From Entophlyctis helioformis (taxonomy: Eukaryota > Chytridiomycota > Chytridiomycetes > Chytridiales > Chytriomycetaceae), in the NCBI GenBank assembly GCA_025526915.1, contig JAHLKH010000073.1, forward strand, positions 54,750-118,749: 64,000 nt of DNA, in the 5' to 3' direction. The position numbers and the translations under genes were made by a program. Positions 33,893-44,054 of this stretch are shown here, in pieces. The first letter of the stretch is position 1, and each line of letters begins with the position of its first letter. The notes under the pieces were generated by a model. It was not told the origin of the DNA. It worked only from the letters and a program-made list of their open reading frames with translations, and did not search any database.

Positions 33893-34394
33893 GGTCGTGC
33901 ACGAATCTGGCTGCGATGTGAGCGGGGGGCGACGCCAAGCTTTTGAGGGATTGAGCCCTGCGGGCTCGTCGACACGCTTGGCGCTCGTGACTAACTTGGT
34001 CACACGCCTGTCCCCACGGGCGGGCTGGCTGGGCTGGCTGGGCGGGCGGCGGCGGCGGCGTTTTGCGTGCATGCAAATTTTGTTCAGGTGCTTGGGTCAG
34101 GCGAGCAGTCTGTGACACACCGGTCCGTTGATTGAACCGTGTGTGTGCACCATGACGCTGGCTGCCTTCTCCGCTGGCGCAAGAACCCGATCGCCGCGGA
34201 CAGCTCTGGACAAGAGGCATGTGATCCATTGAGTCGTCTGGCGAGGGAAAGGCAATCTCCGCTGGAGGCGGGAGCGCTCACACAGTCATCGAAATGCGTG
34301 TTCATTGGGAAGGACACGAGAAACCACCATGCGTCGCCCCAAGATCTGGGCCACAGATGGTCTTGGTCGCAGAACACAGCAATCGAGGGACCGC
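33893..34394. other. intergenic, promoter of Atg22-like copy 1; no gene seen
   Basis: These 502 bp lie between the ATG of copy 1 (33892) and the stop of copy 2 (34395). Repeated ggctgggctgg units occur at 34021-34050. No open frame here resembles a protein. Confidence 0.6.
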
Positions 34395-35102
34395 TCAGAC
34401 ATCAGCCTTCTTGATGCGCTCCTCGCTCTCGATGAACTTGGCCGACTGCTGCTCGCACTTGGTAGCGTCAACAGAGCTGAAGATCAGGACGGGAAGGGCC
34501 ATCATGCCGAACAGAATCCAGAACGCGTTGCGCTTGTTGCCGGAAGCGTCGCCAACGAGAGCCACAAGGAGGGGACCAAGCCACGACAATCCCTTGTCGG
34601 CGATCTCGTAGAGGGAGAAGAACTCGGCCTCGAGGCCAGGAGGGAGCAGCTCGGCGACGAGGTCAAAGAACTTGACCTGCGAGATACCGAGGAGGAAACC
34701 GTGGTAGATGGCGAGCGGGTAGATCTCCCACTGGGCGCGCAGACCAAAGGTGTTGGGAGCAGTGAGGAAACCAACCAGACCGTAGATGCACAGGAGCGAG
34801 TAGAAGAAAGCCTGGATGCACAGCATGGTCTTGGACGTGGCCTTGGTGGCAACCTGCACCTTGCGCCAGAACCACTTGCCAAAGTAGGCAGCAAAACACA
34901 TGATGATGGTGGTAGTGGACAGATCGCGGTGATCGACACCAAGCTCAGTGCGGAAGAACAGAATGGCAACCGACGTGATGGTGGAAAAGCCGTTAGAGTA
35001 GATGAACCATCCGATCAGGAAGAGGAAGAGCTGCGACAGCTGGCGGGCCTTGGCGATGGACGAGCCGACCTTCTTGATCGAGAAGAGATCTCGCTTGCTA
35101 GA

Positions 35103-35118
35103 GGGGGGGGGGGGGGGG
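35103..35118. repeat. G16 homopolymer at a deletion junction
   Basis: Sixteen consecutive G sit exactly where copy 2 loses about 100 codons relative to copy 3. Such runs are common sites of deletion and also of assembly error. Confidence 0.9.
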
Positions 35119-35692
35119 ATCCAAGTCGGCGACACCGTGTCCTCGCGAGCCTTGTTGGACCCGAGGAGGTTTCTTGTATCAATGGAGATCAAGGCGAAGA
35201 CGATAACGAGCCCAAACATAACGTAGGGGTTGATGGATGTGTTCTCGGATACGATGTACATGAACGTGGCGTACAAGAACATGAGCATGAACACGGTGAC
35301 AACGAGATTGGAGGCGGTGAGCAGGACCAGCATGATCGTGGAGCGGAGCGGAAGGTCTTGCGGCGGTCGCCGTGCTCGGAAAGGACACTGAGCGAGATGA
35401 AATTGACGAACTGGCAGAGCAGCATAATGGCGGTGACGTAGAAGACGTACGACGACGTGTCGACCCAGAGGCTGCCGACCTTGACGGAGCAGGAGTAGCC
35501 GTCATCCTTGGTGTTGCAAGGCACAAGACCCGACGCGGCGTTGATCGACGACGTGGTGTATGCCTGCATGGAGGCGAGGTTCTCGAAAATGACGGGGAAG
35601 AAGACGGCAGCGGTCAGGCCGCTATTGTGGTGGATAGGAACAAGTTAGTTGCCAGATGCCAAGAGGACGTGAGTCGTGGAGGATAAACTCAC

Positions 35693-35706
35693 GAGGAGCC
35701 CTCGGT
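35693..35706 (-). other. 14-nt microexon, Atg22-like copy 2
   Basis: The bases accgagggctcctc have the same flanking splice signals and phases as in copies 1 and 3, with one Tyr to Ser change. Confidence 0.75.
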
Positions 35707-36520
35707 CTGGAGTGGATGGAGTGAAAGGAGAGAATTTTGGTTCGTTGGAGGCGGCGGCGGCGGCGGCGACGGCGGCGATGGTGGCCAGGCAGGGAGGCGG
35801 GCAGGCGGGTCGGTTGGTCGGTTGGTTGGTGGGTTGGTTGGAGCAGCAGCAGTCAGTAAGCAGTAGCTGTGGACAGCGTCAAGGAGCGCCAAGAGCACAG
35901 GCTGAGCTCGGTGCACAGGGGCGATGTACCAGTGGTACACGACGGTGGACATCAGGGCAACGGCACGCAGTGATTGCTCATCTGGCGGGTGGTGGCTGCC
36001 GCTGTCGGTCGGCGTGCGACAGTGTGCACCAGCCCGAAGACGGCCATCAGGCCGCCCTGGCTGCACTCGTCTCTCCAACCCCTTGCGCCGCTCCGGCGAC
36101 AGCGGGAGGATTGGCCGACAGACAGCCAGACAGCCAGACAGCCAGACAGCCAGGCCAGCAGACAGCCAGCAGACAGACGTACCTGCTGGTTGAACGGCAT
36201 CCAGCCCCACACATCATTGGTCTTGAGGGCTACATTGTTGGCACCCGTATCGCCGTGGCCCGTATCGACGTCGGCCTTGGGCAGCAGATGGCTGCGCTCC
36301 TCCTCAATCGGCACCTTGAACTCAGTCATCAACGTAGGCTTGGTTACGATGATTGGGGGGAAGAGTGCGGCTGTGCTTGGATCGGGGCAAGTAGAGCCCT
36401 GCCACGCCGGCTGATTGGTTCGACCGGCCATAGTTAAACTTTGCGCAGCATGTCGGCGATCACCATGGACAACAACACAGAATGGGATGTGATCAACACA
36501 AGTTCATTAAGTAGTCTGTT

Positions 36521-38416
36521 TTAGGCAGCAACCTTCTTGATGCGCTCCTCGTTCTCGATAAAGTCGATCGCCTGCTGCTTGCCCTTGGCAACGTCGAGCG
36601 AGCCAAAGATCATGATGGGGATGGCCATCATGCCGAGGAGGAACCAGAACGCGTAGCGCTTGTTGCCGGCAGCGTCACCAATGACGGCAACAATGAGGGG
36701 ACCGAACCACGACGAGCCCTTGTCGGTGATCTCGTACAGGGAGAAGAACTCGGCCTCGAGGCCAGGAGGGAGCAGCTCAGAGAAGAGACCGCGGCACGTG
36801 GCCTGCGTGGCACCGAGGAGGAAACCGTGGTAGATGGCGAGCGGGTAGATCTCCCACTTGGCGCGCAGACCAAAGGTGTTGGGAGCAGTCACGAAGCCAA
36901 CCAGACCGTAGATGCACAGGAGCGAGTAGAAGAAGGCCTGGATGCAGAGCATGGTCTTGGACGTGGCCTTGGTGGCAACCTGCACCTTGTGCCAGAACCA
37001 GTTGCCGACACCGGCAGCAAAGGGCGTGATGGTGGCGGCAATGAGCAGCTCGGTCTGCTTGACACCAAGCTCAGTGCGGAAGAACAGGATGGCAACCGAC
37101 GTGATGGTCGAGAAACCGTCAGAGTAGATGAACCATCCGATCAGGAAGAGGAAGAGCTGCGACAGCTGGCGGGCCTTGGCAATCGACGAGCCGACCTTCT
37201 TGATCGAGAAGAAGACAAAGTTCTCGCCGGCAGGGAGAGGAGGGCCGGGGCGGGGCTTGAGCCACTTGTAGATGATCGGGACAAACGCGAGCATGACGAC
37301 ACCAGACACGGCGACACCAATGTGCAGAGGGTAGGCAACAGGGAGACCGTACTTCTCGCCGGAGCCGATCACAATGGCGATACCGGCACCAATGATAAGC
37401 TCAATGACAGCGCCAACGTAGCCCCACAGGAAGCCAGCCGACGAGACACGGTTGGAGACGCGGTCAGAGATGGCGTAGTACTCGGCGCGCGACACCTTGT
37501 CCTCGCGAGCCTTGATGACCTCGGGGTCGTAGCGGGACAGAATCGGCACCCAGGCGTAGAAGAACACATACGAGGCGCAGAAGGTCATGTTGGACACGAT
37601 GAACACGAGCGTGGCGTACCAGAGCATCGAGTTGGTCACGACAAAGAGCATGGAGATGCCGAGCAGAGCGGTGACGATCGTGAAGCCGAGCAGGAACGAC
37701 TTGCGGCGATCGCCGTGGTCGGCAAGAGCACCGAGCGAGATGAACAGGAAGAACTGGCACAGCACCGAGATGGTGGTGGCGTAGAAGACGTACGACGACG
37801 TGTCGATCCAGAGGCTGCCGACCTTGACGGAGCAGGCGTAGCCCTCATCCTTGGTGTTGCAAGGCACAAGACCCGACGCGGCGTTGATCGACGGCGTGGT
37901 GTATGCCTGAGACGAAGCCAGAGCCTCGAGGATGATGGGGAAGAAGACTGCGGTTCCGAGAGCGCTGTAGCGAGATGGCAGAGACGTCAGAGTCGTGGTT
38001 CCGATGCGGTGTGCAAATTTGCGACGAGCCAGCACAACAGCGGACCTGCAAACACGGCATCGGGACGGCGAGCACTTACGAGTAGCCCTCGGTCTGGTAG
38101 CGAGAGATTGCCATGTAATGCCATGTATTGCCGTGCCAGACAACAGCAGCAGCAGCAACGACAGAAGCAGCAAGACATGAAATGCACAGCGTCAGCCACG
38201 CAGGCATCACAAGCCACACATGCACAATGCAACAGCACAACAGCGCATGCAACCTCAACGGCAACGCACCGACAGACCAAAGAGCTTCCAGCCCCAGAAC
38301 TCCTGCGACGTCACGGGCGAGTGGTCGAGACCCGCATCGTCGTCGGCCTCGCGCAACAGGTCGTTGGACGACGGCTGGTTCTTGAGCGTCTTCATGTCAA
38401 TGTCCTGGCTGGCCAT
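36521..38416 (-). CDS. Atg22-like vacuolar amino-acid exporter, copy 3 (intact)
   Basis: Exon 1 38270-38416, microexon 38080-38093 (14 nt, coding TEGY plus part of Ser) and exon 3 36521-37964 predict 534 residues. It belongs to the Atg22/UMF1 branch of the MFS. A short acidic cytosolic N-terminus with EFWGWKLFGLS precedes about 12 hydrophobic segments. ADHGDRRKSFLLG fits the cytosolic loop between helices 2 and 3, followed by a cytosolic central loop (KPRPGPPLPAGENFVFFSIKKV) and TELGVKQTELL. Atg22 exports amino acids from the vacuole after autophagic breakdown. The vacuolar location here is inferred from the family. The C-terminus ENEERIKKVAA is charged and has no ER-retention signal. Confidence 0.85.
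38080..38093 (-). other. 14-nt microexon, Atg22-like copy 3
   Basis: The bases accgagggctactc have a ctaccag acceptor upstream and a gtaagt donor downstream. Including it is the only way to join the 49-codon exon 1 to exon 3 in frame. Confidence 0.8.
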
Positions 38417-38775
38417 GTCTATGGTTGGGGGGTGAATGGGCAGGCGGACGGGTTGTCTATCGTAGAAAGCCGGCACGGGGGCGACGTCGCCTTTTGAGGC
38501 CGCCGCACGCGTGGATGAATAGCCGCTCGCACCCGTGCAGGGCGGCGCAATGTGCCCAAACAACAACAAAAACAACAAAATTTTTGCTGGGCGTCTGTGG
38601 GCGTGGCGAGTTTCAGACGCCGCCGATGCTGCTGGCTGATTAGTGCGGCCGCGCCTACTGATGTGCATCGCGTGGATCGTGTGGAGCGGCTAATGGACCG
38701 CGCCGAAACCATGCTAGCAGCCTGCACGTGTGGCAACCATTGGGTCACGTTCGCTGACAATCTTTTTCATTTGCG
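38417..38775. promoter_or_regulatory. promoter region of Atg22-like copy 3; no gene seen
   Basis: These 359 bp lie upstream of ATG 38416. An AT-rich aacaacaaaatttttgc stretch occurs near 38570, and an inverted CCAAT (attgg) lies near 38739. No open frame looks coding. Confidence 0.4.
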
Positions 38776-40865
38776 TCACCGATACTGAACAGCACGATCA
38801 GTGTTACCGTCTACGCCAAACGCAGACGAGGTGTCCATGACGGCCACAGCGGCGTGCTGGCCCGTGCTGCTTGCATCGACGCTGAACGTGCCTGGCCGCC
38901 GCACGCCGAGCAAGCCGTACCGCCTGTACAGCGGCGACAGGTGCGCCGTGGATGGCGACTTGCCGAGACAGAGATCGGCAAAGATGTCTGCGGTCTTGGT
39001 GGCGATGATGCCGCTGTCAATGACAATGTAAAAGGCGTCGTCATCTCCGGTTGAGGCGGCCAAACTGGCGGACAGCGGTCTGCGCGCATCGAGGATCTGG
39101 GTCAGTGTGTCCAGCACACGGGTGCTGGCTGGCCGAATGGTTTCCGCCCGTGCTTGTGCCGGCAAGTCTGCTATTGGCGGCAAGTGCGTGTTGCCGTGTT
39201 GCGGCTGCGCGTCCGCATCGCCATGCACACACGTCTCGTAGTCCTGCCAGATAAAGTCTGCCGGCACATGTGAGTCTGTGCATGCGCTCCAACGACTGCT
39301 TGAGCTGGATGCACTCACAGAACCGTGCCTTGAACAGCGTGTATGGATTAACGGGCAGTGCCGAGATGGACCCAAGCGGCCCCGAACGCGATGGAGTCTG
39401 CCGCGCGTAAAAGCTGCCGTCAGTGCTGAATCTGGGCCACAAGGCGTGCTGCGCGGCACTCACAATGGCATAGAAATACTCTGGTTTGGCGTCGGTGCCA
39501 AGGAACGTGCTCAAGTGGGCAAGCGAGACCATGTCGCTCATCACCAGGCCGCGGAACAATGTGCCTGGATGCCCATCTCCAGTGTCATCGCTTGCACTAG
39601 ATCCAGACAATGATGAGGATGCGGACGCGATTGAAGTGCCGGAATCTGAGCGTTGCAGGGAGCGTGGACCAGCATCGCTGCGACTGTCATGGCACCCGCG
39701 GCGTCCCTGGCTGTCCGCAGGTGCTCCAGAGTCAAGGTCGGTCAGTGACGCCGACGATCCAGACGAAGATCGCGACGACGCCGAGCAGTCGCAAAACCAC
39801 TCCATCGTCTCGCGGCTCGGGTGGTTGCCCACCGTCATGCTCGATATGCACGGTTCGTGCGGGTGCGAATGCGCGTGTCCAGAAAACCCCAATGTAGACG
39901 TCAACGTGGACGACGATGCCGATCGACTCGCTTCCAGTCCAACCCGTGCGTGTGCGAATGGCGTAATCTCGGTCACTTGACGCCGCTTGACTGCGTGCCA
40001 CTTGACAATCGACGCCGCACCCAGATCAAACAACGCGTCTGCACTCATGAGCGACGAGTCCATCAGCACCGCTTCTGGCAATGACGGCGTGGATCTCACG
40101 GACATGGTCTCGGTTGCAGTCCCATTGGCATCGTCGTCGCCATCGTCGTCGTGCTCGTCGTCATGCTCATCGCGGCTGTATGCCGATCGCCGTGATACGC
40201 GGTCCTGGTGGCGCAGGTGGCCAAGACGGATGAGCGACGATCGCAGAGACTCGAGGCCGGAACTGCCGTCGATGAGCGTGACGCCCGGTTGCGCCGTGTG
40301 GTGCCGCGTATGCAGCGTCACCAGCGAGCCGCCGTGGAGGGTTGGATGCATGACCTGGTGTGTGATCGCCCTGTTAGCCACCAGGTCGCCAGCTTTGCCG
40401 AGCAGCCACTCGAATAAACTCACAAGCCGCACTCGCCAGCCCTGCTTGTGCACCGTTGCCATGTCTCGCTCGCCGACTGCTCGTTCATGGTGTCAGCCAT
40501 CGCAAAGTGCTGTATATTGAAGCAAGCAAGCATGCAAGAATGTGTCTGCGGCGATGCCACTCACACACGGGGACGACCCGGCCGGACTGCAGCACAGCGT
40601 CAGGCATTGCCTCGTCGAATGCAGCCGACTGCAGTCGACGCACACGGCCGCCGTCCACTGGGCTGCACTGAAACAGCGGAGGCGGTGACCGCAACACATG
40701 CAGCGCACAGTCCCGCCACCGTGCACACACATGCCGGCAGGCAAGCACGCTGTCGAGCGCCGGCACCAGGTACAGGTGTCTTAGTATCTCGATCAGTAGC
40801 TCCGTGGGCAGCGACGTTGCCATCGAGGTCTTCATGGGCTCTATGGATGGCATGGGCAAGAGCAT
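38776..40865 (-). CDS. F-box protein with unrecognised C-terminal domain, one frame break
   Basis: Exon 1 is 40565-40865 and exon 2 38776-40476; the 88-bp intron closes phase. Residues 16-55 form a good F-box: SLPTELLIEILRHLY, then HVCARWRDCALHVL. The middle is Ser/Asp-rich and disordered. The C-terminal part has SDMVSLAHLSTFLG, PVNPYTLFKARFCE and AFYIVIDSGIIATKTADIFADL, alternating helices and strands. One frame jump near 39273-39285 (after SLERMH) has no intron signal. Both sides keep coding character, so a missing or extra base is likely. F-box proteins present substrates to SCF ubiquitin ligases. The substrate domain is unknown. Confidence 0.7.
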
Positions 40866-40912
40866 CGGTTGCCAATCGGTTGCCAAGGGAAGCGGGTTTC
40901 ATTTGTCGTGTT

Positions 40913-43682
40913 TCAGGCGGGGCTGATCTCGGACGCGAAGGGGTTGGCCTGCGATGCAAGATCAGGGTCCGAGTGAACATGCGCAGTGAGAAGCACGAGC
41001 GGCGGCGACGGGTTGCTCTGTTTTGGCACCAACGCACCATCTGCTCGTCCTTCACTGACGTCGGGGTTCGGCCCTGTGATTGGCGTGCCCGCGTCGCTGA
41101 TGATGCTGCTGGATGACAGCAGCGAGTCGCCCGGGGTATACTCGTCGTCACTGGCATTGCCAGCATCACTGCCTTCACTGCTGACAAAGCCAACACTGCC
41201 GACACTGCCGGATGCAGACCGATAAACAGAAGCGTTGGCATCGGCGCTGTGTGGAGGGGCGTCGGGAACATTCTGGCCGGCCACGATGGCATCCATGTCG
41301 ACAAACGCGCCAGTCAGCTCCTCGGCAATGGACATGCGCATCGCATACACGGAGCTCGCCGACGGCTCTCGCAGACTGCCAATGCTCGCACTCTTGCCGA
41401 ACTCGTTTGTCCTCATGTACTCCTGGTCTCCGAGTGCCATGTCCCGCATCTGCACAACAGGCTCGGCTGTGGCGACTGAAGGGTTGGAATCAAGGAGCGT
41501 GTTGGAGAACCAGCCGACAACCGAGGCGGATGACGAGGCAGACGCCAAAGAAGTCGGCGTTACAGCTGATAGAAGCGACGAGGCAGACGGCTGTGGTGAC
41601 ACTTTGCTCGACAAGCCGGCGGCGTTGGGCCGAACATCCGGTTTGGCGAACCGGCCGAGAGCATTGTCGACGGATTGCGATGGCGGGAAACATGCTGATG
41701 CATCCATCTCGGCTTGAGATGCTGCCGGTGGTGTTTCCGATGCAGACGGACGCGACGGAACAGTACGATTGCCAAGCACGTGGCAGCTTGCTGGCTCGGT
41801 CTCTGGCGAAGCAGTGCGGCGAGGAGGAGCAGCCTGCGATCGAGTCGGCGAAGAAGACGCAGACTCTGTTGTTGCGCCAGTCTCTGGAGAGCTGCGGTCG
41901 TGCGTCCACGACTCGCGCATGGAAGACGAGTATCCCGTGTCGTGGTTGCTGCCTCTGCTCTGGTGGCGCGCATACTCGCGGGTGTACTTGAACAGGCGAT
42001 GGTGCTGGTTGTGCATGCTGGGAGTGTCGGTGTCATTGTCGGTATTATGCGCACGATCGTCGTCGCTTTGCTCATGCTGCTGTTTGCGGCTGAAATGGCG
42101 GCGACGCAATGTGCTGCCTCTAGACTCGATCTCGCGCTCGAAAGCCGGCGTTGTGCTGCGCGACACATCTGTTGCAGCATATGACCCGGGCAAGGTCATG
42201 TGGGGGCTGCCGTTGGCATTTGCACCAAACAGACTCTGGAGGCCGCTGTTGTCTTGGACAGACGGATCAGACGACGCGGCCGTCAGGTACACTTGCTCGA
42301 GCGACTTGTGCAGAACGGCTGCACGGCGATGTGTCTGTCCACGCGCAACGTCTGCCATGGCTTCAAACGCCTCGTGTCCACGCGCTATTTCGTCGAGCTT
42401 GGCCGTCTGCACATCAATCTGGCAGATGTACTCTTCGAGCCGGTTGGCAAGCAGCGTCATGGGCGACGGCGGCGTGGTCAGCAGCGAGGTATCGTTGGTC
42501 TTGGCCGATCGGAACAGGACCTGGCTGGAGAAACGCGCCGTCTTGGCAATGACGCCCTGGCTGCCGAGTTGCGATGCGCCGAACCGAGCGACTTTGGATG
42601 CCACGTTGAACAAGGTGCCGACGCCAAGCGTGGTGGCAATAGTCGATCCGAACGCCAGCCGAGACGTCACGCCGCCCACGATGCTGGACACCAGGCCGCC
42701 GCGCGTGAATGCATCGATGGACGACGCCACCTGCTGCTGCAGGGACAGCTGCGGTTGCGTGCCGATGCTGGGCTGCCGCGCGGAAGCGGCCAGAGGGCAG
42801 TAGTTGAACTTGGCGTCGATGGTGCGAACGAGATCGCGGGCGGTGTGGAGCGAGTCTGAGAGCAAGGCGTGCATTTCCTCGAACAGCGAGTGCGACTCTT
42901 GCTCGGCAGCGCCAGGCACGGCGAGCGAGTCGACGGCCTGGCTGATCTGCGCGGCTGAAGGCGCCGATCGCATCATTGGTTCGCACGGTTAGTCGCGGGG
43001 CCAAGCGCGGGGCCAAGCGCGGGACCAAGCAAGACAGGACAGCGGCATGAGCAGGTGCAGGACAGAGGCGGGACGCACCGAGCAGCCGGGCGTCTGCGGC
43101 GGACAGGCGCGGCACGGCGGCGGCTGCGGCCTCGACGCCGCCGACGAGCGATTGCGAGCGCGCCCACTGGCCGGCGGCAGCCTGGACCAGCAGCGACAGC
43201 GAGCGCGCCAGAAAGGCCAGCGACGCCGCGTGCTGGTCCAGCCGCTGCTCGACGTCGCACAGCAGGCCGCACAGGTCGTTGAAGTTGGGCTCGGACATGG
43301 CCGCAATGCCGTTGCTTTTGCTCTTGCCGTTGCTCTTGCTCTTGCTGCTCGCTGCGGGCAGATCGGCGGGACGGGGCGGCCCAAGCACCGGACGCCACTC
43401 GGCCTCGATGCGCTGCCGCCGCCTGCGTGCGGCATCTTGGCTGCTGTTGGCGTTGCTGCTGTTGGTGCTGTCGCTGCCGTTGTCTGAGGCGCAGCGGGCG
43501 GGCGCCGACGCAGCGAGCGCATCAAAGAGGCGCAGACGCGCCTGCGCCAGGGCCATGGCCGACGAGCGCAGCCGCTCCTGCAGCCGCACGGCGTACGCAT
43601 ACGATCGCAGCAGCAGCAGCGCCAGGCCAGCGACGACGGCGGCCACGGCGAGCCACGAGAGCCAAGCGAGCCACGCGGCCAT
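40913..43682 (-). CDS. membrane-anchored Ser-rich protein, hypothetical
   Basis: Exons 43079-43682 and 40913-42954 give 881 residues. The extreme N-terminus (WLAWLSWLAVAAVVAGLALL and LLRSYAYAV) is one signal-anchor helix, with helical basic segments behind it. Around the intron lies a conserved-looking helical region (NFNDLCGLLCDVEQRLDQHAASL, then EMHALLSDSLHTARDLVRTID). It is followed by a glycine/serine-rich hydrophobic stretch (GGLVSSIVGGVTSRLAFGSTI) that could insert in or contact a membrane. The last 450 residues are disordered, rich in Ser/Asp/Thr. No family is recognised. The start lies 100 bp from the divergent + gene. Confidence 0.65.
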
Positions 43683-43782
43683 TTTCCCGTTTCGAAAGTG
43701 GCGAAATCAGCAAAGTGGAAGTGCGACGTTCCAAATTGTGTTGCGGCTTTGGCTCTCACAGCGACACTCTCACAGCCCCAGT
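43683..43782. promoter_or_regulatory. 100-bp divergent promoter
   Basis: The ATGs at 43682 (-) and 43783 (+) are 100 bp apart, so the two genes almost certainly share promoter sequence. A run of tctcacagcgacactctcac is visible but no core element stands out. Confidence 0.45.
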
Positions 43783-44023
43783 ATGCCCACGGCGCCCGTC
43801 AGCATCGCCGGCCGCACACGCAGCGGTGCACAGCTGGCAGTGCCGCAGACGGCCGCGCCGCTGCCCACGCCGCAGCAGGCCTCGCCGCCCGCCGCCTCGT
43901 ACAGGCAGTTTCTGTCGCTGGGCCGCCCAAGGAAGCCCGCCAGCCCATCCAACCCGGCCAGCCCGGCCAGTCCATCCAACATCTTCAGCAGCAATGCGCA
44001 GGCCGCTGCTGCGTCTGGCCTCG

Positions 44024-44054
<31 letters not shown>

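Larger units (their letters stand above)
34395..36329 (-). pseudogene. Atg22-like transporter, copy 2 (internally deleted, frame-broken)
   Basis: Exon 1 is 36183-36329, the microexon 35693-35706 and exon 3 34395-35621. Exon 1 (MTEFKVPIEEERSHLLPK) is diverged from the other copies, and the tail ESEERIKKADV is recognisable. Against copy 3 there is one frame jump near 35345-35355 (after HGDRRKTF). About 100 residues are missing between KARED and FSIKKVGSS, removing several membrane helices. The missing part is replaced by a run of 16 G (35103-35118) read as prolines. With helices lost it is unlikely to be a working transporter, although the downstream half remains open and helix-rich. Confidence 0.7.

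Noticed and set aside
31740..38420. Transposon or retroelement behind the Atg22 array
   Set aside because: No transposase, reverse transcriptase, terminal repeats or target duplications are visible. Tandem gene duplication explains the similarity.
36827..38497. Open + frame of about 550 codons, charged
   Set aside because: It is antisense to intact Atg22-like copy 3, whose membrane helices and splice phases are convincing. Similar shadows occur over copies 1 and 2.
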